Shown piece after piece: positions 7,472 through 15,132 of a stretch of 64,000 nt of DNA; position 1 is the first letter of the stretch, and each line of letters starts with the position of its first letter. The stretch is from Aequoribacter sp049615385. Its GTDB lineage: Bacteria > Pseudomonadota > Gammaproteobacteria > Pseudomonadales > Halieaceae. The translations under genes and the position numbers were made by a program. The stretch is from assembly GCF_049615385.1 (NCBI RefSeq), contig NZ_JBMZFL010000003.1, one strand, 5' to 3'. The notes below the pieces were generated by a model. It worked only from the letters and a program-made list of their open reading frames with translations, was not told the origin of the DNA and ran no database searches.

Positions 7472-9565
7472 ATGGCAGCAGATCTATCTTTATACAGAAA
7501 TATTGGTATTTTCGCGCACGTGGACGCGGGTAAAACCACCACGACCGAACGTATCCTTAAATTGACCGGTAAAATCCACCGCACCGGTGAGGTACACGAT
7601 GGTGCAGCGACTACCGATTTCATGGAGCAGGAACAAGAGCGCGGCATTACCATTCAGTCAGCAGCGACGACCTGCTTCTGGAACGATCACCGCTTAAACA
7701 TAATCGATACTCCTGGGCACGTTGACTTCACCGTGGAAGTGTACCGTTCTTTGAAAGTATTGGACGGGGGCGTGGGCGTATTCTGTGGTTCGGGTGGCGT
7801 TGAGCCCCAATCAGAAACCAACTGGCGCTACGCCAACGAGTCGGAAGTTGCTCGTTTGATTTTTGTAAACAAACTAGACCGTTTGGGTGCCGATTTCTAT
7901 CGTGTAGTAGATCAGGTGCGCGACGTCTTGGCGGCTACCCCATTGGTCATGACTTTGCCGATCGGTCGTGAAGACGATTTCGTGGGTGTGGTGGATGTAT
8001 TAACCAAGAAGGCCTACATTTGGGACGACTCTGGTCAGCCAGAAAACTACGAAGTGACTGATGTTCCAGCCGACATGGTCGATGATGTCGATGCTTACTA
8101 CGAGCAGCTGATTGAAACTGCAGTTGAGCAAGACGACGACTTAATGATGGCTTACATGGAAGGCGAGCAGCCTTCGATTGAAGACGTTAAACGTTGCATC
8201 CGCGAGGGCACTCGTAAACTCGACTTCTTCCCAACCTACTGTGGTTCGGCCTTCAAAAACAAGGGCATTCAGTTGGTATTGGATGCGGTTGTTGATTATC
8301 TGCCCAGCCCAACCGAAGTTGATCCTCAGGATCTTACCGACGAAGAAGGTAACCCCACGGGCAAAGTTGCTACCGTTTCCCTTGACGAGCCTTTCCGCGC
8401 TTTAGCGTTTAAAATCATGGACGACCGTTTTGGCGCCTTGACCTTTATTCGCGTTTATTCGGGTAAGTTGAAAAAGGGCGATACCATCCTGAACTCCGCC
8501 ACGGGTAAAACCGAGCGAATTGGCCGAATGGTAGAGATGCACGCTAACGACCGTAACGAGATCGATACCGTTCAAGCGGGTGATATTTTCGCCTGTATTG
8601 GCATGAAAAACGTGCAAACGGGTCACACACTGTGTTCTGTCGATCACCCTTGTACGCTGGAAGCGATGGTGTTTCCTGACCCTGTTATCTCGATTGCCGT
8701 TGCACCGAAAGACAAAGGTGGCTCTGAAAAGATGGGGATCGCGATTGGTAAAATGATTGCTGAAGACCCATCTTTCCGAGTCGAAACAGACGAAGATTCG
8801 GGTGAGACGATCCTGAAAGGCATGGGCGAGCTTCACCTGGACGTCAAAATCGATATTCTGAAGCGCACCTACGGAGTTGAGCTCGTTGTCGGTCAACCAC
8901 AAGTGGCTTACCGCGAGACGATCACTCAGCCCATCGAAGACAGCTATACCCACAAAAAGCAGTCGGGTGGCTCGGGTCAATACGGTAAAATTGATTATCA
9001 CATTCGTCCCGGCGAAGTCGGCAGTGGCTTTACCTTTAAGTCGACGGTTGTAGGCGGTAACGTTCCTAAGGAATTCTTCCCAGCCATCGAAAAGGGCTTT
9101 GAAAACATGATGGCCGAAGGGCCTCTGGCGCGCTTTCCTGTGTTAGACGTCGAGATTGAGCTGTACGACGGTGCATATCACGCGGTTGACTCTTCAGCGG
9201 TTGCTTTCGAGCTGGCGGCGCGCGGTGCGTATCGTCAATCGATGGCAAAAGCAGGTCCACAGTTAATCGAACCGATCATGAAAGTCGATGTGTTCACTCC
9301 TGAAGATCACGTTGGTGACGTTATCGGCGACTTGAACCGACGTCGCGGCATGATCAAAGACCAGATGCCGTCATCAACAGGTGTTCGCGTTAAAGCGGAT
9401 GTGCCTCTGTCTGAGATGTTTGGCTATATTGGCCATTTGCGTACCATGACTTCAGGTCGCGGTCAGTTCTCGATGGAGTTTTCGCACTACCTACCATGCC
9501 CAGCAGCTGTGTCGGCTAAGGTAATCGAAGAAGCCAAAGCGCGTCATGAAGCGAAGAATAAGTAG
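7472..9565 (+). CDS. fusA: Elongation factor G paralog (EF-G2 type)
   Basis: Translational GTPase of 697 residues with the EF-G domain order: G domain with AHVDAGKTTT (P loop, near residue 15), RGITIQSAATT switch I end, DTPGHVDF, and NKLDR; then the beta-barrel domain II and the III-V tail with GRRGMIKDQ. It stands alone with its own terminator and is not in a str operon (no rpsL, rpsG or tuf nearby). The YRNIGIFAHVDAGKTTTTERILKL-like opening and GAATTDFMEQEQ match the second EF-G copy I recall from gammaproteobacteria better than the canonical one. A canonical fusA is therefore expected elsewhere. Whether it acts in translocation, recycling or stress cannot be told from sequence. Confidence 0.9.
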   Translation: MAADLSLYRNIGIFAHVDAGKTTTTERILKLTGKIHRTGEVHDGAATTDFMEQEQERGITIQSAATTCFWNDHRLNIIDTPGHVDFTVEVYRSLKVLDGGVGVFCGSGGVEPQSETNWRYANESEVARLIFVNKLDRLGADFYRVVDQVRDVLAATPLVMTLPIGREDDFVGVVDVLTKKAYIWDDSGQPENYEVTDVPADMVDDVDAYYEQLIETAVEQDDDLMMAYMEGEQPSIEDVKRCIREGTRKLDFFPTYCGSAFKNKGIQLVLDAVVDYLPSPTEVDPQDLTDEEGNPTGKVATVSLDEPFRALAFKIMDDRFGALTFIRVYSGKLKKGDTILNSATGKTERIGRMVEMHANDRNEIDTVQAGDIFACIGMKNVQTGHTLCSVDHPCTLEAMVFPDPVISIAVAPKDKGGSEKMGIAIGKMIAEDPSFRVETDEDSGETILKGMGELHLDVKIDILKRTYGVELVVGQPQVAYRETITQPIEDSYTHKKQSGGSGQYGKIDYHIRPGEVGSGFTFKSTVVGGNVPKEFFPAIEKGFENMMAEGPLARFPVLDVEIELYDGAYHAVDSSAVAFELAARGAYRQSMAKAGPQLIEPIMKVDVFTPEDHVGDVIGDLNRRRGMIKDQMPSSTGVRVKADVPLSEMFGYIGHLRTMTSGRGQFSMEFSHYLPCPAAVSAKVIEEAKARHEAKNK

Positions 9566-9584
9566 GTCTTAGGGCCTGACTCTG

Positions 9585-9610
9585 AAAACCCGGCCAAGCC
9601 GGGTTTTTTT
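9585..9610 (+). terminator. Rho-independent terminator after fusA
   Basis: AAAACCCGGC (9585-9594) pairs with GCCGGGTTTT across a CAA loop, ending in seven T (9604-9610). It begins 20 bases after the fusA stop. Confidence 0.92.
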
Positions 9611-9697
9611 ACGCCCGCGAAAAAGACGCTGAATTACGTTTTGAAGCGCCGGCGCTATCTCATACAATGTGGCGTTTTTTTAGGGAGGTTACAAACA

Positions 9698-10117
9698 GTG
9701 ACGGATAAGACGCAGTTAATTGAAGGCTTGAACGGGCATGCACCAGGCTTCATTCGTATGCTGGGCGGGCGTATTGTTGATGTCGATTTAGAGCAGGCGA
9801 CCTGCGTGTTCGAATTTAATATCAGCCAGGACTTTTGCCACAGTATTGATATCGTGCAGGGCGGCTTTATTACCGCGATGTTGGATGCGGCGATGTCGCA
9901 CGCCATTTTTGCTGTTGATCAAAGTATTACAGCGGTATCCTCCCTCGAAATTAAGACGTCTTACTTGGCACCGACTCGCGCCGGATCTTTGCGAGTGGAG
10001 GGTCGTGTGATTAAGGCGAGCTACAAAACGGCCTTTTTTGAGGGATCTATTACCAATAGTGATGGCGAATTGACGGCTATGTCGAGCTCTGTGGCGAAAC
10101 TTGGCAGGGCAAAATAA
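9698..10117 (+). CDS. PaaI-type hotdog thioesterase
   Basis: Small acyl-CoA thioesterase-like protein of 139 residues. The hotdog signature is VQGGFITAMLDAAMSHAI (about residues 53-70): the usual HGG is QGG here, and Asp63 is in the place of the catalytic acid on the central helix. The later SLEIKTSYLAPTRAG strand is also typical. I chose GTG at 9698 because GGGAGG lies eight bases upstream; the longer open frame begins at a TTG (9641) with no such site and would add 19 unrelated residues. It sits just after the fusA terminator, so it has its own promoter. Substrate unknown: family members act on phenylacetyl-CoA-type or medium-chain acyl-CoAs. Confidence 0.82.
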   Translation: MTDKTQLIEGLNGHAPGFIRMLGGRIVDVDLEQATCVFEFNISQDFCHSIDIVQGGFITAMLDAAMSHAIFAVDQSITAVSSLEIKTSYLAPTRAGSLRVEGRVIKASYKTAFFEGSITNSDGELTAMSSSVAKLGRAK

Positions 10118-10154
10118 TGTTGGCTTGCAATAGTGCGACGACTTCAGGGTGAGG

Positions 10155-10231
10155 TGGTAGCTACGACTGGACTTGAACCAGTGACCCCAGCATTATGAAT
10201 GCTGTGCTCTAACCAACTGAGCTACGTAGCC
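10155..10231 (-). tRNA. tRNA-Met (CAT), elongator
   Basis: A complete cloverleaf of 77 bases on the minus strand including encoded CCA. Arms: acceptor GGCTACG/CGTAGCT, D arm GCTC/GAGC, anticodon stem CAGCA/TGCTG with loop TTCATAA (anticodon CAT), T stem ACTGG/CCAGT. The body matches the elongator methionine tRNA of enterobacteria and not the initiator, which has three G-C pairs at the anticodon stem. The first acceptor pair is G1-U72, a wobble where G-C is usual. A lysidine-modified isoleucine tRNA also has a CAT anticodon, but the body sequence favours Met. Confidence 0.94.
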
Positions 10232-10309
10232 ACAATGTTTGCTTTGCCACTTAAATGCAGTGAAAAGCGGGTGAAATCTCGAAAATGCGCGGCATTTTTG
10301 AGAGCGCGA

Positions 10310-10338
10310 ATAGTGCGGATTTTTCGCTTTTTTGTCAA
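10310..10338 (-). promoter_or_regulatory. Promoter of tRNA-Met
   Basis: On the minus strand a perfect -35 TTGACA (10333-10338) is followed after 17 bases by CACTAT (10310-10315). The bases after the -10 are TCGCGC, a GC-rich discriminator typical of stringently controlled stable-RNA promoters. Start would be near 10303, leaving a leader of about 70 bases before the tRNA. Confidence 0.6.
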
Positions 10339-10359
10339 GCCTTTCAGGTGTTTTTCACG

Positions 10360-10388
10360 CTGACATTTTCTCGTACTGCTTCTACAAT
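10360..10388 (+). promoter_or_regulatory. Promoter of the channel gene
   Basis: CTGACA (10360-10365), 17-base spacer, TACAAT (10383-10388): five of six matches to each sigma-70 hexamer. It lies 31 bases before the ATG at 10419 and back to back with the tRNA-Met promoter. It also decides the gene start, because an in-frame TTG at 10332 would lie upstream of the transcript. Confidence 0.7.
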
Positions 10389-10418
10389 ACCAACCTCTTC
10401 GGTCTGAGTTTGCTTGTT

Positions 10419-11237
10419 ATGTCTACTGCATCTTTATCGCTATTAGAGCAGCGCTTTGCGAAGCTGCGCGCGAATAAACTATTCGAGCTTTCGGTGATCG
10501 CTATTATCGTTTTTTCTGCCTTGATCATCGGCGTTAAAACCTATCCTTTGCCAGCATGGACACAGCCCGTGATTGTCGGCCTAGACTGGGCAATTACCTT
10601 ATTCTTTTTGGTTGAAATTAGCATTCGGTTCTTAGGTGATCCTAGTAAAAGGACATTTTTCAAGAATGCTTGGAATGTCTTCGACACGGTCATCGTAGTG
10701 GTCAGTCTTATTCCTATTGAGGACTCCGAATTGGCCTTGATTGGGCGTTTGGTGCGCATTTTCAGAGTGCTCAGGATGGTATCCATCATCCCAGAGTTGC
10801 GGACCCTGTTGACCTCATTGTTAGTCGCACTGCCACAGCTGGGCTATGTGATGCTGATGATGTTTATTATTTTCTATATTTACGCCGCCGTGGGCGCCAC
10901 GTTTTTTGCAGCAATTAATCCCGAGCTTTGGGGCGATATTGCCATCAGTATGCTCACTTTATTTCGTGTGATGACCTTTGAGGATTGGACTGACGTCATG
11001 TATGAAACGATGTCGGTGTATCCGCTGAGCTGGGCTTACTATTTGAGCTTTATATTTCTGTCTGCCTTTGCGTTTTTGAATATGATCATTGGTATTGTCG
11101 TGAATGTCTTGGAAGATGAGCACAAAAAGATTGCGGTAGCCGAGGCGGAGGCGGCAGGGGAGCCAACCTTGCGGGATTTAAAGGCAGAGCTAGCGGAAAT
11201 TAAATCGCTGCTGCAGGCGCGCTCTGAGGTGCTTTAG
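10419..11237 (+). CDS. Bacterial voltage-gated cation channel, six-TM (NavBac/CavBac family)
   Basis: Single-domain voltage-gated channel of 272 residues, expected to work as a homotetramer in the inner membrane. S1-S4 sensor: acidic Glu66 in S2, Asp89 in S3 (NVFDT), and an S4 with four arginines every third residue (Arg110, 113, 116, 119 in GRLVRIFRVLRMV). Pore: TLFRVMTFEDWTDVMY, with filter T186-F187-E188-D189-W190-T191-D192. The classic sodium-selective members have TLESWS(M/N); here two extra aspartates fall at the positions that made an engineered NavAb calcium selective. S6 has the conserved asparagine (Asn221), followed by an acidic linker and a C-terminal amphipathic helix (about 248-268) fitting the family's tetrameric coiled coil. 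Start set by the promoter at 10360-10388. An HNH gene follows 11 bases later. Confidence 0.9.
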   Translation: MSTASLSLLEQRFAKLRANKLFELSVIAIIVFSALIIGVKTYPLPAWTQPVIVGLDWAITLFFLVEISIRFLGDPSKRTFFKNAWNVFDTVIVVVSLIPIEDSELALIGRLVRIFRVLRMVSIIPELRTLLTSLLVALPQLGYVMLMMFIIFYIYAAVGATFFAAINPELWGDIAISMLTLFRVMTFEDWTDVMYETMSVYPLSWAYYLSFIFLSAFAFLNMIIGIVVNVLEDEHKKIAVAEAEAAGEPTLRDLKAELAEIKSLLQARSEVL

Positions 11238-11248
11238 GGGGGGCAGTG

Positions 11249-11536
11249 ATGGCTAAGTTGGTAACATCTAGCCCTTGTGCGCTGTGTGGTGCTCGCAGGC
11301 AGCTGACCTTTCATCACCTAATCCCGCGCAAACTACACAGGCGGACAAGCTTCAAAAAGCACTACAGTCGCGAGGACTTGAACAGGGGGATTGATATCTG
11401 CCAGCCTTGTCACCGTGGTCTTCACAAGCTCTATGATGAAATGGCCCTGGGCAAGCGTTTGTATACCCTAGAGTTGCTGCTAGCGGATGGTGCGGTGCGG
11501 CGGCACGTTCAGTGGAGTGCAAAGCAAAAGCGTTAG
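11249..11536 (+). CDS. Small HNH-type zinc-binding nuclease-like protein
   Basis: A 95-residue protein with the layout of a stand-alone HNH domain: zinc cysteines at 10 and 13 (CALC), His22-His23 in FHHLIPRK, and a second knuckle CQPCHRGLH with Cys51, Cys54, His55 and His59. The HH...C-x2-C-H-x3-H order is the beta-beta-alpha-metal fold. The C-terminus is basic (SAKQKR), suiting nucleic-acid binding. The ATG at 11249 directly follows an in-frame GTG; a G-run (11237-11243) at the end of the channel gene serves as ribosome binding site. It is probably cotranscribed with the channel. Function is not known to me; no restriction, phage or homing context is present. Confidence 0.7.
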   Translation: MAKLVTSSPCALCGARRQLTFHHLIPRKLHRRTSFKKHYSREDLNRGIDICQPCHRGLHKLYDEMALGKRLYTLELLLADGAVRRHVQWSAKQKR

Positions 11537-11593
11537 TTTACTTTGCGTGGCGTAGTGGTGCGCCTTGGATCAGTGGTGGAATTAGTGTCAACT

Positions 11594-11620
11594 GAGGCCG
11601 CCGCTCGATGCGGCAGCCTC
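11594..11620 (-). terminator. Possible hairpin terminator after ychF
   Basis: On the minus strand GAGGCTGCCGC and GCGGCGGCCTC form an 11-bp stem with one G-U pair and a 5-base loop, 10 bases past the ychF stop. There is no T-run after it, so it may instead stabilise the 3' end. It also lies downstream of the plus-strand HNH gene. Confidence 0.4.
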
Positions 11621-11629
11621 ACCAGGTCG

Positions 11630-12724
11630 CTATACGTTGAAACGGAAGTGAATAACGTCGCCGTCTTTGACGATGTAGTCTTTGCCCTCGAGGCGCCATT
11701 TGCCGGCCTCTTTTGCGCCGGCTTCACCTTTGTACTGAATAAAATCGTTGTAACCAATAACCTCAGCGCGGATAAAGCCTTTCTGGAAGTCTGTGTGAAT
11801 GACGCCCGCCGCCTCGGGGGCTGTCGCACCCACTTTAACCGTCCACGCACGAACTTCTTTGACGCCGGCGGTAAAGTAGGTCTGTAAGTCCAAAAGCTGA
11901 TAGCCGGCACGAATCACTCGATCAAGTCCGGGTTCTTCCATGCCAAGATCTGCCAAAAATTCGGCGCGCTCGTCGTCTTCAAGTTCGGCGATCTCGGACT
12001 CTAATTTATTGCAAATGACGACCACAATCGCGTTCTCATCTGCCGCAATCGCTTTTACTTGGTCGACGTATTCATTGCCGTCAACACCTTCCTCGTCGAC
12101 ATTGGCGATGTACATGGTTGGCTTAACCGTGAGTAAATGCAGCGTTTTCACCAGGGCTTTCTGGTTGTCATCCAAGGTCAAAGCGCGAACGGGTTTGGCC
12201 TCGTTGAGGTGGGGGAGTAAAACGTCTTCTAACAGTGCTTTCATCGCGACCGCTTCTTTATCCCCACTTTTTGCCGTGCGCACCACTTTTTGCAGTTGCT
12301 TCTCGCAGCTCTCTAAATCTGCCAGCGCCAGTTCGGTGTTAATCACCTCGATGTCCTCGGCAGGGTTTACCTTGTTGGCAACGTGAATCACGTTGTCGTC
12401 GGAAAAGCAGCGAACAACGTGCGCGATGGCATCGGTTTCGCGGATATTTGCTAAAAATTGGTTGCCTAGGCCCTCACCCTTCGAGGCGCCAGCGACTAGG
12501 CCGGCGATATCCACGAACTCCATCGTTGTGGAGACTTCGCGCTCAGGCTTCACCAGCTTAGAGATTTCGGTTTGTCGAGGGTCGGGCACAGGGACTACGC
12601 CGGAATTTGGTTCGATGGTGCAGAAGGGAAAGTTCTCAGCATCAATGCCGGCTTTGGTGAGCGCATTAAAAAGTGTAGATTTGCCGACGTTAGGTAATCC
12701 TACTATCCCGCATTTAAAACCCAT
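11630..12724 (-). CDS. ychF: Ribosome-binding ATPase YchF (Obg family)
   Basis: P-loop NTPase of 364 residues, the standard length. The N-terminal G domain has GLPNVGKSTLFNALT (residues 8-22), the switch region and DIAGLVAGASKGEGLGN, and the altered NKLE in place of NKxD that makes YchF prefer ATP over GTP. A coiled-coil insertion near residues 130-200 and the C-terminal TGS domain (ending GDVIHFRFNV) complete the family plan. It binds ribosomes and affects oxidative-stress responses in E. coli. It is the last gene of the prs-rplY-pth-ychF block, 17 bases after pth, an arrangement conserved in gammaproteobacteria. Confidence 0.97.
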   Translation of the reverse strand: MGFKCGIVGLPNVGKSTLFNALTKAGIDAENFPFCTIEPNSGVVPVPDPRQTEISKLVKPEREVSTTMEFVDIAGLVAGASKGEGLGNQFLANIRETDAIAHVVRCFSDDNVIHVANKVNPAEDIEVINTELALADLESCEKQLQKVVRTAKSGDKEAVAMKALLEDVLLPHLNEAKPVRALTLDDNQKALVKTLHLLTVKPTMYIANVDEEGVDGNEYVDQVKAIAADENAIVVVICNKLESEIAELEDDERAEFLADLGMEEPGLDRVIRAGYQLLDLQTYFTAGVKEVRAWTVKVGATAPEAAGVIHTDFQKGFIRAEVIGYNDFIQYKGEAGAKEAGKWRLEGKDYIVKDGDVIHFRFNV

Positions 12725-12741
12725 ATTGAGTATCCTTTAAG

Positions 12742-13326
12742 CTACTTGACTGCAATGCTGTGCAGTTGGTTCATGGCTTTAGCGAGGTCATCAGCAAGCA
12801 CGTAAGTCAGTGCTTGCTCGGCCTCGTGAATAATTTGTTCGATGGCGGTTTTGTCGCCTTGGTCGGGCTTGCTAAGCACGTAATTACTGACAGCTTTGGC
12901 GTGGCCTGGGTGTCCAATGCCGATGCGAAGCCTCAGAAAATCTGACTTGTTACCTAGGGCTGGGATAATATCGCGCAAACCATTATGGCCGCCGTGACCT
13001 CCGCCGTCTTTAAAGCGAGCAATCCCGGGGCTTAAATCGAGTTCGTCGTGGACAACAAGCACTTGCGTGCTTTGCAGTTTGTAAAAATTTACCGCGGCTG
13101 CGACCGATTTGCCACTGCGGTTCATAAAGGTGTCTGGTAATAACAGTAATAGCTCATGCGAGCCAATCACTATTTTGCTGGTGCGGCCAAAGAGTTTGGA
13201 GTCGGATTTCCACTGGCCATTGTGATGTTTTGCTAGGCTCTCTACAAACCAAGACCCGGCATTGTGCCGGGTCTGGTCATATTGGGTGCCGGGGTTGCAC
13301 AAGCCCACTATCAAGCGAATCGTCAT
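12742..13326 (-). CDS. pth: Peptidyl-tRNA hydrolase
   Basis: Releases tRNA from peptidyl-tRNAs that drop off the ribosome. The 194-residue protein matches the usual length of Pth. Motifs: GLCNPGTQYDQTRHNAG near the N-terminus (His in RHNAG is the catalytic residue), PDTFMNRSGKSV, and HDELDLSPG with the catalytic-site aspartate, then GGHGGHNGLRD. I chose the ATG at 13326; a TTG three codons earlier is in frame but unnecessary. It sits 27 bases after rplY, with ychF downstream, the typical arrangement. Confidence 0.97.
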   Translation of the reverse strand: MTIRLIVGLCNPGTQYDQTRHNAGSWFVESLAKHHNGQWKSDSKLFGRTSKIVIGSHELLLLLPDTFMNRSGKSVAAAVNFYKLQSTQVLVVHDELDLSPGIARFKDGGGHGGHNGLRDIIPALGNKSDFLRLRIGIGHPGHAKAVSNYVLSKPDQGDKTAIEQIIHEAEQALTYVLADDLAKAMNQLHSIAVK

Positions 13327-13353
13327 GCTGCGCAAGCCCAGTAAAGAAAGCGA

Positions 13354-13986
13354 TTACTCGCTGTCAGCTTCGTCCGAGCTCTCATCTGAGGCTGCCGCGC
13401 CACCTTTAGGTGGTGTTACTGAGGCGACGGCCAGGTCGTGGTCTGCGCCTAGGCTTAATGCAACCGAGGTTACGCCTTTAGGAAGCGTCAGGTCAGATAG
13501 GTGAACGATTGCGCCCACTTCGACATCGGCCATGTCGACCTCAATAAACTCTGGGATGTCTTTGGGTAGGCACGATACTTCGACTTCAGTCATCTGGTGT
13601 TGAACCATGCCGCCACCAATTTTGACGCCTTTGCAGGTGTCTTCGTTGGTAAAGTGCAGGGGCACCTGTACTTTAATGGCTTCACCCGCCACAACGCGCA
13701 AGAAATCTAAGTGCACCACTTTGTTGGTAGCAGGGTGGCGCTGCAGGTCTTTCAGTACCGCACTTTCGGTGTGATCACCAAAATTCAAGGTCAAAACGTG
13801 GCTATAAAACGCCTCGTTTTCCAATGACTTTTCGATGTCTTTTGATACAACCGATACGCTTACTGGATCTTTGTGACCGCCGTAAACAACACCGGGTACA
13901 AGGTTCTCTAGGCGGCGTAGGCGGCGGCTCGCACCTTTCCCTATATCGCTTCGAGCAGATACTGCTACTTCAAATTGATCAGACAT
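13354..13986 (-). CDS. rplY: 50S ribosomal protein L25 (Ctc form)
   Basis: Binds 5S rRNA in the large subunit. At 210 residues it is the long Ctc/TL5 form: an N-terminal L25 domain (to about 95, with the GASRRLRRLENLVPGVVYGG binding region) plus a C-terminal beta domain, ending in an acidic tail. The ATG at 13986 has a near-perfect ribosome binding site (GAAGGAG, seven bases upstream); the track frame extends five codons further but without that signal. It lies 67 bases after prs and before pth. Confidence 0.96.
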   Translation of the reverse strand: MSDQFEVAVSARSDIGKGASRRLRRLENLVPGVVYGGHKDPVSVSVVSKDIEKSLENEAFYSHVLTLNFGDHTESAVLKDLQRHPATNKVVHLDFLRVVAGEAIKVQVPLHFTNEDTCKGVKIGGGMVQHQMTEVEVSCLPKDIPEFIEVDMADVEVGAIVHLSDLTLPKGVTSVALSLGADHDLAVASVTPPKGGAAASDESSDEADSE

Positions 13987-14053
13987 AGTCTTCTCCTTCA
14001 TAAACTTCTTAAGTACCTGCGACCGATACGAAAGAAGGGCTCAAAATACGCTG

Positions 14054-15001
14054 TTACTCGAACAGCGCGCTAATCGATTCTTCATTGCTGACTCGACGCA
14101 TGGATTCTGCGAGCAAGTCAGCGATGGTTAGCTGGCGAATTTTGCCAAGGGCTTTGGCGTCGTCCGTCAACGGTATGGTGTCGGTCACAATCAACTCGTC
14201 TAGGCTGGAATTTCGCAGATTCTCGATTGCCTTGCCCGACAAAACGGCGTGTGTGCAGTAAGCCACTACCTTGATGGCGCCACGCTCTTTTAGCGCATCA
14301 GCGGCCTTGCAAAGCGTTCCTGCTGTGTCGACCATATCATCAACCAGCAAGCAGGTGCGGCCTTCTACATTGCCGATTAGGTTCATGACTTGTGCTTCAT
14401 TGGCTTGGGGGCGACGCTTATCGATAATAGCGAGATCCGCATCGCCTAACTGTTTGGCGATAGCGCGCGCACGCACAACACCGCCAATGTCCGGCGACAC
14501 CACAATCAAATCTTTGTAGCCGCAAGCAACAATATCGCTGTTAAGTACCGGCGAGGCGTAAATATTGTCAACGGGGCAGGCAAAAAAGCCCTGTATTTGC
14601 TCCGCGTGAAGATCGACGGTAAGCACGCGGTCCACGCCAACGTTGACGATCATGTCGGCAACCACTTTGGCTGAGATAGGTACGCGAGCAGACCGGACGC
14701 GTCGGTCTTGACGGGCGTAGCCGAGGTAAGGAACGACCGCGGTGATCCGTGCCGCCGACGCTCGACGCAGTGCGTCGATCATAACGACCAATTCCATCAG
14801 ATTGTCGTTGGTCGGCGCGCAAGTGGGTTGTAGTATAAACACATCTTTGCCGCGCACATTTTCGTTGAGCTCGACGGCGATTTCGCCATCACTGAAGCTG
14901 CTAACTGTGGCATTTCCAAGAGATAAATACAGGCGGCTTGCAACCTTACGGGCAAGATCTAAATTCGCGTTGCCCGCAAAAACCATCATTCTAGTGGACA
15001 C
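14054..15001 (-). CDS. prs: Ribose-phosphate diphosphokinase
   Basis: Makes PRPP from ribose 5-phosphate and ATP, feeding nucleotide, histidine and tryptophan synthesis. With the GTG start at 15001 the protein is 315 residues, identical in length to the E. coli enzyme; GAGGAAG stands seven bases upstream. The open frame extends to 15091 but that stretch overlaps the tRNA-Gln gene. Motifs: SFSDGEIAVELNENVRGKDV, the flexible-loop region YARQDRR, DLHAEQIQGFF, and the PRPP-binding signature CLLVDDMVDTAGTL. Located between tRNA-Gln and rplY in a conserved block. Confidence 0.97.
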   Translation of the reverse strand: MSTRMMVFAGNANLDLARKVASRLYLSLGNATVSSFSDGEIAVELNENVRGKDVFILQPTCAPTNDNLMELVVMIDALRRASAARITAVVPYLGYARQDRRVRSARVPISAKVVADMIVNVGVDRVLTVDLHAEQIQGFFACPVDNIYASPVLNSDIVACGYKDLIVVSPDIGGVVRARAIAKQLGDADLAIIDKRRPQANEAQVMNLIGNVEGRTCLLVDDMVDTAGTLCKAADALKERGAIKVVAYCTHAVLSGKAIENLRNSSLDELIVTDTIPLTDDAKALGKIRQLTIADLLAESMRRVSNEESISALFE

Positions 15002-15048
15002 GTTGCTTCCTCTGGGGCTGATTGGGCGATGATGAGTTCGCACAAAAA

Positions 15049-15123
15049 TGGCTGGGGTGGGAGGATTCGAACCTCCGAATGCCGGGATCAAAACCCGGTG
15101 CCTTGCCGCTTGGCGACACCCCA
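15049..15123 (-). tRNA. tRNA-Gln (TTG)
   Basis: A 75-base tRNA on the minus strand with encoded CCA. Acceptor TGGGGTG/CACCCCA, anticodon stem CCGGG/CCCGG with loop TTTTGAT (anticodon TTG), T stem GGAGG/CCTCC with TTCGAAT loop. The U1-A72 opening pair is the normal feature of glutamine tRNAs. It lies between ispE (9 bases away) and prs and is probably cut from the same long transcript; this ispE-tRNA-prs order is known from related gammaproteobacteria. Confidence 0.97.
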
Positions 15124-15132
15124 GTTATTCGT

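Noticed and set aside
8402..9001. 199-residue minus-strand open frame inside fusA
   Set aside because: Long antisense frame opposite a strongly conserved gene; it follows from fusA codon use and has no start signals.
11237..11243. Seven-G run between channel and HNH gene as a programmed frameshift site
   Set aside because: The run begins at the third base of the channel stop codon; shifting there would not join the two proteins meaningfully.
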